In this document: in pieces, positions 53,396-62,207 of the stretch | Layout of the letters: the number at the start of each line of letters is the position of its first letter | How positions within the stretch are numbered: position 1 is the first letter of the stretch | Origin: UBA2779 sp965232615 | GTDB lineage: Bacteria; Spirochaetota; Spirochaetia; DSM-2461 | NCBI GenBank assembly: GCA_965232615.1 | Contig: OZ246985.1 | Coordinates: forward strand, 806,001-870,000 | Reading direction: 5' to 3' | DNA length: 64,000 bases | Position numbers and translations under genes: made by a program | The notes under the pieces: model-generated | Database searches by the model: none | What the model saw: the letters and a program-made list of their open reading frames with translations, nothing else | What the model was told of the DNA's origin: nothing

Positions 53396-53998
53396 ATGGA
53401 AGCACTTATTATTGTGGATGTCCAGAATGATTTTTGTTCGGGAGGAGCGCTGGCGGTTCCCGGAGGTGAGGATGTTGTACCCCGGATTAACGCCCTGCAT
53501 GATCGATTCCCTGTCACAGTGGCCACTCAGGACTGGCATCCCAGGGGCCATATTTCTTTCGCATCCAGTCATGATCGAAATCCTGGTGAATCAATTGAAC
53601 TTGCTTCCGGCAGACAGATGCTATGGCCTGATCACTGTATACAGGGCAGTAAAGGGGCTGAGTTCCATCCCGATCTCAATCTCAATACAGCCAGTATAAT
53701 CATTCGAAAAGGTAACTCCAGGGATCTTGATTCCTATTCTGCTTTTCTTGAAAACGACCATCGCACATCGACAGGGCTCACGGCATATTTGAGGGACAGA
53801 GGAGTGAACAAGGTGTACCTTTGTGGATTAGCTACAGATTTCTGTGTTTTCTACAGTGCTCTGGATGCACACAGCGCAGGTTTTGAAACAGTCGTTCTCA
53901 TTGATGCCACACGGGGTGTGGATTTGCCTGAAGGCAATCTTGAACAGACTATCAAAACCATGGAACACAGGGGAATAATCCTTACCGAATCGTGCTGA
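53396..53998 (+). CDS. pncA: nicotinamidase
   Basis: This enzyme hydrolyses nicotinamide to nicotinate for NAD salvage. MEALIIVDVQNDFCSGGALA carries the catalytic Asp and family start, WHPRGHISFAS supplies metal-binding histidines with Asp in TQDWHP, and GLATDFCVFYSALDA has the catalytic Cys. The Lys of the triad is in IIIRKG. It is 200 residues. ATG 53396 has an AGGAG ten bases upstream. It is 145 bases after the ABC pair; a shared transcript is possible but not shown. Confidence 0.93.
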   Translation: MEALIIVDVQNDFCSGGALAVPGGEDVVPRINALHDRFPVTVATQDWHPRGHISFASSHDRNPGESIELASGRQMLWPDHCIQGSKGAEFHPDLNLNTASIIIRKGNSRDLDSYSAFLENDHRTSTGLTAYLRDRGVNKVYLCGLATDFCVFYSALDAHSAGFETVVLIDATRGVDLPEGNLEQTIKTMEHRGIILTESC

Positions 53999-54052
53999 TG
54001 TATCCCGAAAAGAATCGTCAAATCCTGGAACTGATGCTAAAATGCAGTAATT

Positions 54053-55717
54053 ATGAGTAGGATCTATATTTCCGGACATAGAAATCCCGACTTCGACTCA
54101 ATAGCTTCGGCTTATGTATACGCCCATTTGAAGAATAGAGTGGATCCGAACAACAGCTACATTCCTGTTCGCTGTGGTAATATCAACGCCCAGACCAGGT
54201 CAGTTTTTACAAAATTGGGCATTGAACCACCGCAGTATATGAAGGATGTAAGGGCAAAAGTTGCCGATGTGGTGGATAGAGATGTACCTCGTCTTGAATT
54301 AAAAGACCCTCTACAATCGGCCATAGGAGTACTTGATGAAACAGGAGTGAGTCTGCTGCCGGTCTTTGATGAGGATGGCAGCTACCAGGGCATTGTCAGC
54401 AGTGTTGAAGTGAGCCATTTTCTTATGAGAGAAACTTTTGGTGCCAGACCTGCATACCATTTCCGCATCGATAATCTTGCCAAGGTGGTACCAGGTTGTA
54501 TGATGCATAAGGGAATAGCAGAAGATTTCACAGTTCCCATTATGATTGGAGCCATGCCTTTTGAACGAAGCGTTGAGTGTATAACAGCTTTGAATACAAA
54601 TCAGGCATTGCTTATTGTCGGTATGCGCCGTGATCTTGTTGATTATGCCATAAGTAATGACTTTCCGGCCGTCATACTCACAGGTGCTACCAGGGAGGAA
54701 GTTGCGAAGCTTGATTTGTCCCGGTATACGGGTTCTGTTTATCTCTCCGATGTTGATACAGCGGAGACAGTCCGGCTTTTGCGTTTCAGCACCCCTCTGG
54801 AGAAAATTATTGAAACTGATATAGAACTTCTTGAAGCCAGTACAAGTTTTGATCAGGCAAAGTCAATTCTATCCTCATCGGGCCTGAGGGGATTACCAGT
54901 CTTCGATAATGGGCAATTTGTGGGCATTGTGTCTCGAGGTTCTTTCCTCAATAGGCCCCGGAATAAACTAATCCTGGTCGATCACAATGAACTGGATCAA
55001 AGTATACCTGGAGCCAGGGATGCTGACATCCTTGAGATTATCGATCATCATCGTGTTGGGTCAATCATGTCTCGAAACCCCTTCAGTCTGTATACTCGAC
55101 CTGTGGGCTGTACCTGCACCATCCTCCGTCAATTATACAGACAACACGGTGTGGCCATATCGACAGAAATCGCCCTCCTTATGCTTTCTGCAATCCTTTC
55201 GGATACGGTATTACTCAAATCTCCCACCACCACGGATGAGGACAGACAGACCGCAGAAGGCCTTGCCCGTCATGCCGATGTTGACTGGACGGTATGGGGT
55301 CAGGAGATTTTCGCTTCAGGTGCCCGCCTGGCAGAAATTGAACCCATGAATGCTATCAATGAAGATTTCAAAATTTACGAATCAGGTTCAATTCGTTTCG
55401 GTATTGGTCAGGTGGAAGTTCAAACTCTGTCAGGGTTGGAGGATGTCTCCGAAAGTCTGCAGAAGGCCCTCACCCGAACGAAGGAATCTCAGACTCTGGA
55501 TGGTGTAATGCTCCTTATCACCGATATAATGAAGGAAGACAGTGTCCTTTTAACCAGGGGTTTGAATAAAGTTGTCCGTTCTCTTCCTTATGAGGTGATG
55601 CCTGACGGTATCCTCAGCCTTCCCGGTATTCTTTCCCGGAAAAAGCAGCTTCTCCCTGAGATAATTCGAGCTGTTGAAGAAACCAGGGTCTCTCTGGAGG
55701 ATGAAGGGCACCTCTAA
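54053..55717 (+). CDS. ppaC: manganese-dependent inorganic pyrophosphatase with CBS and DRTGG domains
   Basis: This family II pyrophosphatase splits PPi to phosphate. The DHH domain begins ISGHRNPDFDSIASAYVYA. It is interrupted by two CBS halves (about residues 75-125 and 250-300) around a DRTGG-like segment, as in nucleotide-regulated clostridial enzymes. The DHH core resumes with LVDHNELDQSIPGA and EIIDHHRVGSI and is closed by the DHHA2 domain (SGARLAEIEPMNAINEDFK...). AMP/ATP control through CBS is expected. The final codons G-H-L-stop are contributed by the inserted repeat at 55706, so the native C-terminus has been replaced. Confidence 0.93.
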   Translation: MSRIYISGHRNPDFDSIASAYVYAHLKNRVDPNNSYIPVRCGNINAQTRSVFTKLGIEPPQYMKDVRAKVADVVDRDVPRLELKDPLQSAIGVLDETGVSLLPVFDEDGSYQGIVSSVEVSHFLMRETFGARPAYHFRIDNLAKVVPGCMMHKGIAEDFTVPIMIGAMPFERSVECITALNTNQALLIVGMRRDLVDYAISNDFPAVILTGATREEVAKLDLSRYTGSVYLSDVDTAETVRLLRFSTPLEKIIETDIELLEASTSFDQAKSILSSSGLRGLPVFDNGQFVGIVSRGSFLNRPRNKLILVDHNELDQSIPGARDADILEIIDHHRVGSIMSRNPFSLYTRPVGCTCTILRQLYRQHGVAISTEIALLMLSAILSDTVLLKSPTTTDEDRQTAEGLARHADVDWTVWGQEIFASGARLAEIEPMNAINEDFKIYESGSIRFGIGQVEVQTLSGLEDVSESLQKALTRTKESQTLDGVMLLITDIMKEDSVLLTRGLNKVVRSLPYEVMPDGILSLPGILSRKKQLLPEIIRAVEETRVSLEDEGHL

Positions 55718-55935
55718 AAAACCCATTGAGTTCTTGACTCGACCTGCCTGCCTGTGCGTGTCCGCACGCAGACAGGCCGCCTTGCATCAAGAGAAAATTT
55801 AAGCAGAGGTGCGTACCGCAGGAGCAAAGCTCCGAGGAACGCACCGCCACTATCAGGTGCGTACCGCAGGAGCAAAGCTCCGAGGAACACACCGCCATTT
55901 CGTCAATTTCCTGAAGCTGTTTTTTAGAGGTACCC
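55706..55935. mobile_element. short non-autonomous element, copy K (230 bp, TSD TGAA)
   Basis: GGGCACCTCTAAAAAACCC and CTGTTTTTTAGAGGTACCC bound the element, with TGAA at 55702-55705 and 55936-55939. It holds two copies of a 40-base block with the GGAGCAAAGCTCC hairpin and the CCTGTGCGTG/CACGCAGACAGG stem. Its left end lies inside ppaC. Confidence 0.9.
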
Positions 55936-56077
55936 TGAAGACAAACTCAATCCGACGAAAAATCTGTAGCATCAGGAAATTGTAGGCGAAAAGTCTCAGA
56001 AAAAATCAAGGTAGAAAAAAAATCAAAAAAAAATGATAAAGGATTAATAGTGTTATAGTCGATATTTAGAGTAATCT

Positions 56078-56097
56078 AAACGCTATATATAGCGTTT
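56078..56097. promoter_or_regulatory. NrdR-box-like palindrome upstream of nrdJ
   Basis: AAACGCTATATATAGCGTTT is a perfect 20-bp palindrome with the TATATA core of NrdR boxes, 100 bases before the ATG. A clear second box is not seen. No cobalamin riboswitch features are apparent in 55936-56196. An AT-rich stretch with TTGACT (near 56110) and TTATAT lies between it and the gene. Confidence 0.5.
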
Positions 56098-56196
56098 ATC
56101 AGAGTTTTATTGACTTGTCAAACTTGATTGTTTCAAGTCATTATATGCGTCTGGGATCAAAAACAATGAGACCCCAATGAATAATGGGAGGAAGCT

Positions 56197-58461
56197 ATGA
56201 CAGACACCAAAAAAGAAGTATTTGAGTTCAAACAGGCTATTTGCAGGGAAATATTCTCAAGAAAATACATGCTGCACGGAGAGCAGACTCCACAGGAAGT
56301 ATTTCGCGAAGTGGCCATTGAAATATCCAGCCCGGAGCCGAAAGATCTTCAGGATGAGTTCACTGAAAAGTTCTATAACGAGATTATCTCAGGCCGATTG
56401 ATACCCGCGGGACGAATACTTGCTAATGCCCGCTCTTACAGTCCAATGAAGAACTATAACAATTGTTTCACAATTGACGTGGAAGACTCGCTCGAATCAA
56501 TTTACGCTTCCCTCGCCGAAGATGCCAGAATCAGTAAAATGGGCGGAGGAGTTGGTTTTGATATTTCTAAACTTCGTCCCAAAGGAGATCCCCTTTCCCA
56601 GGGTGGAGAGTCCTCCGGTGTGGTGAGTTTCCTGAGAATCTTCAATCAAAGTGCAAAAACGATTATGACAGGCGGGCAGAGGCGCAGTGCTCATATTGCA
56701 CTTCTGGACATCAGTCATCCTGATGTCGAAGAGTTTATCACTGTCAAGCAGGGTGATAAGAATAAGGAACTCACTCAGTTCAATATTTCAGTAAAGGTTA
56801 CGGATGAGTTTATTCGTGCTGTTGAAGAGGATGGAAATTTCAATCTTCAGTTTAATGGAAAGGTGTATAAAACTCTTAAAGCCCGGGATCTCTACAATAA
56901 GCTTTCTCAGAATGCCTATATTCACAACGAACCTGGTATTTTCAATTTCGATACGGTACAAAAGTTTAATAACGGTTACTGGGCCTTTCAGATGGATAGA
57001 GTTAATCCTTGCGGAGAGCTTGTTATGCCCGCCTATTCCCTCTGTTGCCTGGCGGCCATGAACCTGTCCGCATTCGTGGTAAACCCATTTACTGAAGAGG
57101 CGAAATTTGACTATGACCGTTTCTCTGAGTCTGTGAGTCTGGGGATCCGATTCCTGGATAACGTACTGGATGTCACCGATTATCCGCTGGATAAAATAGA
57201 ATCTTTTTCCAAACAATGGCGCCGCGTAGGCCTGGGTTTCACTGCTCTGGGAACGGCAATGAGTTTGCTTCGAATCAAATATGGTTCCCCTCAGTCCATT
57301 GCGTTCGCATCGGAGATGTCGCGTACCCTTCGAGATGCGTCTTATCGGGCATCTTCTGATCTGGCGAGGGAAAAAGGGACCTTCCCTGCCTTTGATGCCA
57401 GGAAAATCCTTAACGCCAATTTCGTCAGGAAACTTCCTGTTGATATACGGGATCAAATCGCAGAGTATGGTCTTCGCAACATACAGATGAACACCGTTGC
57501 CCCCACTGGAACTATCAGTTTATCTGTTGGACAAAACTGCTCAAGCGGTATAGAACCGGCCTTTGCCCTTCAATACGACCGAAACATCCGCATCGGCCGG
57601 GGTGATGAAATTAAAACCGAAACGGTCTACGACCTGGCATGGCTGCAATGGAAAGAACTCACTGGTGAAGACAACCCTCCCGACTGGATGGTTACGACAG
57701 CTGATATTGATCCCTTTGCATCAATTGACTTACAGGCCGCTATTCAGGAAAACATAGATCATTCCATCTCCAAGACTTTGAATTTACCGCCGGGAACCAC
57801 CTTCGATCAGTATCAGAAACTCTTTCTCTACGCCTATAAAAAAGGTCTGAAAGGATTTACCACATTTAATCCCGAAGGGAGCATGAAAGGTATTCTGGAG
57901 TATTCTGACAAGCCTGAAGAAGCAACCATTGCCCGTCATCAAACCCCTGCTCGCCCCCACGAATTACCCTGTGAAATTCACCGTATAAAAGTGAGGGGCA
58001 AGAGCTATATCATCATTACAGGTCACTTGAACGGCAGCCTTTATGAAGTCTTCTGGATTGATGTTCCAGACCATGAAGGGGTTAAAATCAATGGATATAC
58101 CAGGGGTGTCGTCCGTAAAATGAAAAAAAACCGATACGATCTCGTGATGGGTGATACGAATCCGCGAATGGTTCTGGAGAACTTTACCGCTGTATACGAT
58201 TCTCCCAATGCCTCCCTGGCTCGATTTGTCTCCATGGCGCTGCGACATGGTGCCCCCCTGCAGTTCATTGTGAAACAGCTCCAGAAGGACACTCAATTCA
58301 TGGATTTTGAACGTGTTATCAGCCGTGTGCTTAAAACCTACATACGTGATGGAGAAGAAGTAATTGCCGGGGAGAAACGCTGCCCTGAGTGTGAAACAGG
58401 TCTGGTGTTTCGGGAGGGATGTGCCACATGTCCGGCCTGTGGATGGTCAAAGTGCAAGTAA
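56197..58461 (+). CDS. nrdJ: ribonucleotide reductase, class II, adenosylcobalamin-dependent
   Basis: This enzyme reduces ribonucleotides to deoxyribonucleotides using a B12 radical, without oxygen dependence. The 754-residue chain has NARSYSPMKNYNNCF with the first active-site Cys, GGGVGFDISKLRPKG, GGQRRSAHIALLDISHPDVEEF, the radical-site NPCGELVMPAYSLCCLAAMNLS, NTVAPTGTISLSVGQNCS and a C-terminal zinc ribbon (CPECETGL, CPACGWSKCK) that feeds electrons. GGAGG precedes the ATG. A perfect NrdR-like palindrome lies upstream. The stop is two bases before a repeat-element end. Confidence 0.94.
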   Translation: MTDTKKEVFEFKQAICREIFSRKYMLHGEQTPQEVFREVAIEISSPEPKDLQDEFTEKFYNEIISGRLIPAGRILANARSYSPMKNYNNCFTIDVEDSLESIYASLAEDARISKMGGGVGFDISKLRPKGDPLSQGGESSGVVSFLRIFNQSAKTIMTGGQRRSAHIALLDISHPDVEEFITVKQGDKNKELTQFNISVKVTDEFIRAVEEDGNFNLQFNGKVYKTLKARDLYNKLSQNAYIHNEPGIFNFDTVQKFNNGYWAFQMDRVNPCGELVMPAYSLCCLAAMNLSAFVVNPFTEEAKFDYDRFSESVSLGIRFLDNVLDVTDYPLDKIESFSKQWRRVGLGFTALGTAMSLLRIKYGSPQSIAFASEMSRTLRDASYRASSDLAREKGTFPAFDARKILNANFVRKLPVDIRDQIAEYGLRNIQMNTVAPTGTISLSVGQNCSSGIEPAFALQYDRNIRIGRGDEIKTETVYDLAWLQWKELTGEDNPPDWMVTTADIDPFASIDLQAAIQENIDHSISKTLNLPPGTTFDQYQKLFLYAYKKGLKGFTTFNPEGSMKGILEYSDKPEEATIARHQTPARPHELPCEIHRIKVRGKSYIIITGHLNGSLYEVFWIDVPDHEGVKINGYTRGVVRKMKKNRYDLVMGDTNPRMVLENFTAVYDSPNASLARFVSMALRHGAPLQFIVKQLQKDTQFMDFERVISRVLKTYIRDGEEVIAGEKRCPECETGLVFREGCATCPACGWSKCK

Positions 58462-58462
58462 A

Positions 58463-58493
58463 GGGCACCTCTAAAAACCTTATTTCGTTTCTG
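58463..58493. mobile_element. repeat-family left-end fragment, copy L
   Basis: GGGCACCTCTAAAAACC followed by TTATTTCGTTTCTGG matches the start of copy G, then stops. It lies against the 5' side of a truncated peptidase fragment, suggesting an insertion-linked deletion. Confidence 0.7.
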
Positions 58494-58503
58494 GCAGAAG
58501 TCA

Positions 58504-58695
58504 TTGGAAAACTATCTGACTCTGTGCAGGGCGGGGGGAAGCCTGTCATTTATTGAATTGGTAAAATTGGCTGATCTTCACAATCCTTTTGAAAGTGGGA
58601 CTATTGAAAAGATTATAACCCCTGTCTCTCAATGGTTGGATCAGGTTGATGACAGGGCATTGCAGTTGGAACACAGATTGTTATCCATGAAGTAA
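58504..58695 (+). pseudogene. C-terminal fragment of an M3-family oligoendopeptidase
   Basis: The 63-codon frame reads NYLTLCRAGGSLSFIELVKL, then DLHNPFESGTIEKII. It looks like the end of an M3 oligoendopeptidase (PepF type), where a short CRAGGS segment precedes the final helices. The catalytic HExxH part is missing and a repeat-element end lies directly upstream. No proper start codon or Shine-Dalgarno is present. It overlaps the convergent gene by 55 bases. Confidence 0.5.
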
Positions 58696-59006
58696 ATGGT
58701 TTGAATATCGAGTCTTGTGGCACATTCAGCACAGGTAAGCTGGTAGGGGAATGCCTTCTTTCTAAGGATGATGAGTACTCCAAGAACAATGAGAACGCCG
58801 ATGGCAAGGATGGTATCGTTGAGTCCCTTCTGGACAATGAAGGCGGCCATTGCCGTTACAGCAAACACAGAAAGAGTATGATACAGAGATGCCATTCTTT
58901 TTTTGATGGCAGCCTTGCCGTATCGACGAAACATAAGATTGAGGACAAGAGCCACGATGAGGGGCCACATTCCAAGGTTGAATATCCATGAAGATACACT
59001 GTTCAT
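58641..59006 (-). CDS. small membrane protein with C-terminal zinc ribbon
   Basis: The 121-residue protein has three predicted membrane helices (WPLIVALVLNLMF, SVFAVTAMAAFIV, AIGVLIVLGVLII) and a cytoplasmic C-terminal zinc ribbon with two CxxC pairs (CAEC and CSNC). I recognise no named family. It follows the DagK-like gene's 3' side on the same strand, with 30 bases between that gene's stop and this gene's start. Its function is unknown; the layout recalls small rubredoxin-like or stress-linked membrane proteins. Confidence 0.65.
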   Translation of the reverse strand: MNSVSSWIFNLGMWPLIVALVLNLMFRRYGKAAIKKRMASLYHTLSVFAVTAMAAFIVQKGLNDTILAIGVLIVLGVLIILRKKAFPYQLTCAECATRLDIQTIYFMDNNLCSNCNALSST

Positions 59007-59036
59007 ACTGGATTATATGTCCTGTCCAGTGTTAGA

Positions 59037-59936
59037 TCAAGCTTTGAAAAACTGGAAAGCCTTTGAATCGGTGCTGGCCTCAATGGGAGTGCTTCCAAAA
59101 TTCTCTCCATCGGGAGTAAGGGCCATGGGACGTTCAGACTCCAGTTTTATATGATGACCACGGAATACTTCAAATTCGGGTGTCTCCAGATGGGCTCCAG
59201 TGAAAATTGTCGGCAACAGTTTCAATGCTCTAAACCTCGTGGTTTCTTTCATTACAACCACATCAAGTAAGCCATCATCGATCTTTGCTGATGGAGCTAT
59301 GAGCATATTTCCGCCTGTATACCGGGAGTTGCAGATTTCTACAAAGATGGCACGTCGTTCAATTATTTCATCGTCCACCTGGAGCCGAATTGGAACAGGA
59401 TCAAGATGGATAATTTCTTCAATAATACCGAAGACATAGCTCCTGGTGCCAAATAGCTTATACCTTGCTGATCGACGCGCGACATTAGAAACAAACCCCA
59501 CCCCAAGGAGGTTGATGAAGTGGTAGTGGACAGAATCACAGGTAAACCACCCAAGGTCTACCAGACGGCATTCGCCCGCTATAATTGACTGAACAGCTAC
59601 GTCCACAGAGGATATTCCCAAATCCCTGATATAGGAGTTGCCGGTTCCCACAGGAATTTGACCAATGGGAATGGAAATTACAGATTTATCAGAGCACAGG
59701 CCGTTGAGAACCTCAAAAAGGGAACCATCTCCGCCCACAACAATGACACCAGACCAATCTGTCTGTTCGAGAGATTGGGCGATGGAAAGAGTATCACCTG
59801 GTTTTTCTGATATGAACATCTGTACGGACAAACCAGCATCATTCAACCGGGCAGCAGCGTTTTTAGCTGTTTGACGGCCAATTTTTCTACCAGCATTTGG
59901 ATTGACAATCATTGCCAGTGGAACTTTCGATTTCAT
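59037..59936 (-). CDS. diacylglycerol kinase family lipid kinase (DagK/YegS type)
   Basis: The 299-residue enzyme has the lipid-kinase N-domain MIVNPNAGRKIG, the catalytic GGDGSLFEVLNGL and IPVGTGNSYIRDLGI. The C-domain has LGVGFVSNVARRSARYK and ends with TPDGENFGSTPIE. It would phosphorylate a lipid such as diacylglycerol. The start is ATG 59936, with AGGTGG eight bases upstream; a further four codons are possible. Signal or membrane segments are absent, as in soluble YegS-like kinases. It is followed by the small membrane-protein gene. Confidence 0.9.
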   Translation of the reverse strand: MKSKVPLAMIVNPNAGRKIGRQTAKNAAARLNDAGLSVQMFISEKPGDTLSIAQSLEQTDWSGVIVVGGDGSLFEVLNGLCSDKSVISIPIGQIPVGTGNSYIRDLGISSVDVAVQSIIAGECRLVDLGWFTCDSVHYHFINLLGVGFVSNVARRSARYKLFGTRSYVFGIIEEIIHLDPVPIRLQVDDEIIERRAIFVEICNSRYTGGNMLIAPSAKIDDGLLDVVVMKETTRFRALKLLPTIFTGAHLETPEFEVFRGHHIKLESERPMALTPDGENFGSTPIEASTDSKAFQFFKA

Positions 59937-60028
59937 TGGGAATACCACCTGGAGTTTTCAGAAAGCATAGTCAATGATAGGCTTCCTGACACTCCATACA
60001 GATATAGTTCCTGAATATGATTCTTATC

Positions 60029-61924
60029 CTACCCCTTAAAATCACCCGGTTTAATCTCATCACCATACTTGTTTCTGGCGGCTTCAATCTCACCAATGGC
60101 CTTGTCCCATGAGTCATAGATGTGCTGTGGAACATTGGCGTCCATTCTGGCAAAAAAGGATTTCGTGCGTTCCAGCTTTTCCACCCATTTTGTACAGCGG
60201 AAAGTGAAGAGATACTGGTAGTCAGCTTCCGAAAAATCTTCATCCAGGAGCTCTTTGAAGAGTTTTTTCAGATCGGCATACAATGGGATGGTTCCAGTGG
60301 GGGTGGCAAAGCCTTCATACTCACCATGCACCCGGCCCTCTGCCCAGTGCAGCCATACTCTTTTTGCCAGTTTACTGGTCATGAATTTACCCTCTGGATT
60401 GAGCATGAAATAGTTCGTGCTGAACACTCTGGGTTCTGCCTTCATCCCTTTGGTGAACTTAAGGTTGTTTTCCGTATACTCTCCCAGGGGATAGGATACA
60501 AAGTCCATGTTGGCCATGGGACTGGCCACCCGTACACCTTCGGCGCCCAAAGTTGCAGCGGTTGTTTCCGATTCCAGTGTGGCGGCCTTCAGAAGGATGC
60601 CGCTGGCATAGGAAGGGGATTCTTCAACAGGAACGGTGGTGTCCGAGTCGCGGCCTCCGTAAAGCAGTCCTTCAATTACAACTCCATTTTTGGCATCGAA
60701 GCCTTTTTGATCAAAGTTGGAGAGGTAATCCAAACGCATGGTGTAACGGCTGTTGGGATGGGCAATGCCCACTTCTTTGCCTTTTGAATCCCTGTCACCT
60801 TTCTTCCAGGGACCATGATGGTTTTTGCCGCTGTCGGGGGTATCCTCACCCATGCCCATCCAGTAGGGATTATTATCCGCGCCCTGGAGAACATTGGAGA
60901 AGATGAGTTCCTGAGGCTTCTTGAGATTCTCGAAAATGACAGGGTCATCCTCTGCATTCACGTCCTTGATAATTCCAAAGATCCCCTGTTCAACATTGAC
61001 GGCCCGGAACTCGTTATCAATGTTGCGGAAATAAGCGATATCGTCACCTACAACTTCTTCTCCCGGTACCATGGCGGTGGAGGTTTTGCCACAGGCTGAT
61101 GGATAGGCACCGGCAAAATATGTTTTACGTTTGGATTTGTTGACAATGGCCATGATGAACATGTGTTCGCAAAGCCAATTCTCCTGGCCTGATTTATTGA
61201 TGGCCAACCGCATGGCATGTTTTTTGAGACCGACTGAGTTACCGGCATACTGGGCATTCATGGAGTACACCATGTTGTTCTGAAGATCCATATAGATACG
61301 GCGTTTATCCAGATTGACAACGCAGCCTCTTTCATCAAGTTGACCGGCGGAATGGATGAAGCGGAAGAAGTCATCTTTTTCATCTTCCTTCATGTTCAAA
61401 AAATGATTATACCCGGGACGGTACAGGATGGACTCGGAGTGAGCAACATACCAGGAGTCAGTGAACTGTACACAGGGAATGGTGAAGGGGCTTTCTGTCG
61501 GTCCTTCGGCGAAGAATTTAACGATACAGTCCTTTCCTTTCATGTTCCCTCTGGCAATGTCCATGATTTCTTTGTAGCCATCATCGTAGGGCAGGGCGTT
61601 GAGAGATTTCATTCGTTCCATGTTTTCTGGATAAACAATGTACTTGGTGTTTCCTTTGTCTCGCGCCTGATCCCCATAACCATCCCAATGGATGGTGCGT
61701 CCATCAAGGGCAAGCTTGTGTTCTTCTCCCTTGGCCAGAGCCTGTTCTCTGATGTATTGTTCATCTTCCAGGCTGTCATTGGCAACATAGATGGTGGCTG
61801 GTTCACAATGCTCCGCAAATTTCCCAATGAAATCATAAACTTTCTGATTTTTGAGTACAGCCAGTCGCTGATAACTCTCATCAGACATCTTACCCTTCAA
61901 CAGGGCATCGTACTTGGGGTTCAT
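60029..61924 (-). CDS. pckG: phosphoenolpyruvate carboxykinase (GTP)
   Basis: This enzyme interconverts oxaloacetate and PEP with GTP/GDP, linking the TCA pool to glycolysis or fixing CO2 in fermentation. The kinase P-loop AGAYPSACGKTSTAMV and GDDIAYFRN are characteristic, along with the GLLYGGRDSDTTVPVEES and PLGEYTENNLKFTKGMK blocks. Length 631 fits the GTP class, and the enzyme is unrelated in sequence to the ATP form. AAGGAG lies six bases before the ATG. A structured leader lies at 61948-61990. No other gene shares its transcript. Confidence 0.95.
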   Translation of the reverse strand: MNPKYDALLKGKMSDESYQRLAVLKNQKVYDFIGKFAEHCEPATIYVANDSLEDEQYIREQALAKGEEHKLALDGRTIHWDGYGDQARDKGNTKYIVYPENMERMKSLNALPYDDGYKEIMDIARGNMKGKDCIVKFFAEGPTESPFTIPCVQFTDSWYVAHSESILYRPGYNHFLNMKEDEKDDFFRFIHSAGQLDERGCVVNLDKRRIYMDLQNNMVYSMNAQYAGNSVGLKKHAMRLAINKSGQENWLCEHMFIMAIVNKSKRKTYFAGAYPSACGKTSTAMVPGEEVVGDDIAYFRNIDNEFRAVNVEQGIFGIIKDVNAEDDPVIFENLKKPQELIFSNVLQGADNNPYWMGMGEDTPDSGKNHHGPWKKGDRDSKGKEVGIAHPNSRYTMRLDYLSNFDQKGFDAKNGVVIEGLLYGGRDSDTTVPVEESPSYASGILLKAATLESETTAATLGAEGVRVASPMANMDFVSYPLGEYTENNLKFTKGMKAEPRVFSTNYFMLNPEGKFMTSKLAKRVWLHWAEGRVHGEYEGFATPTGTIPLYADLKKLFKELLDEDFSEADYQYLFTFRCTKWVEKLERTKSFFARMDANVPQHIYDSWDKAIGEIEAARNKYGDEIKPGDFKG

Positions 61925-61947
61925 ATTAACTCCTTAGTTTGTAACCA

Positions 61948-61990
61948 CGGTGCAATCCTGAAATTCAGGTAATTGAGATTGAGTGCACCG
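61948..61990 (-). promoter_or_regulatory. nested inverted repeats in the pckG leader
   Basis: CGGTGCA (61948-61954) pairs with TGCACCG (61984-61990), enclosing the perfect palindrome CCTGAAATTCAGG (61957-61969). The structure lies 24-66 bases upstream of the pckG ATG. It could be an operator or an mRNA leader hairpin. The remaining gap to 62207 holds no gene. Confidence 0.5.
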
Positions 61991-62207
61991 AACTGAATTG
62001 GATGTATTGTAAAGAGTTCTCCATAATTTCTTCCACCCCCTGGAGTCTCCAATGTGTAGAATACTTGTTATTTATCTGGATAATGACCTCCCGGACAGGG
62101 TTTTTTACTGTATCAGTGGAGTCTGGACACACTGACGATTGCCACTACATGAAACCTTCTCAGCATGCCGGTGGATTTCCAGTTCGCCGTAGAGAGAACC
62201 GTTATCG

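Noticed and set aside
55936..56196. Cobalamin riboswitch before nrdJ.
   Set aside because: The leader is short and AT-rich without the conserved B12-box; only the NrdR-like palindrome stands out.
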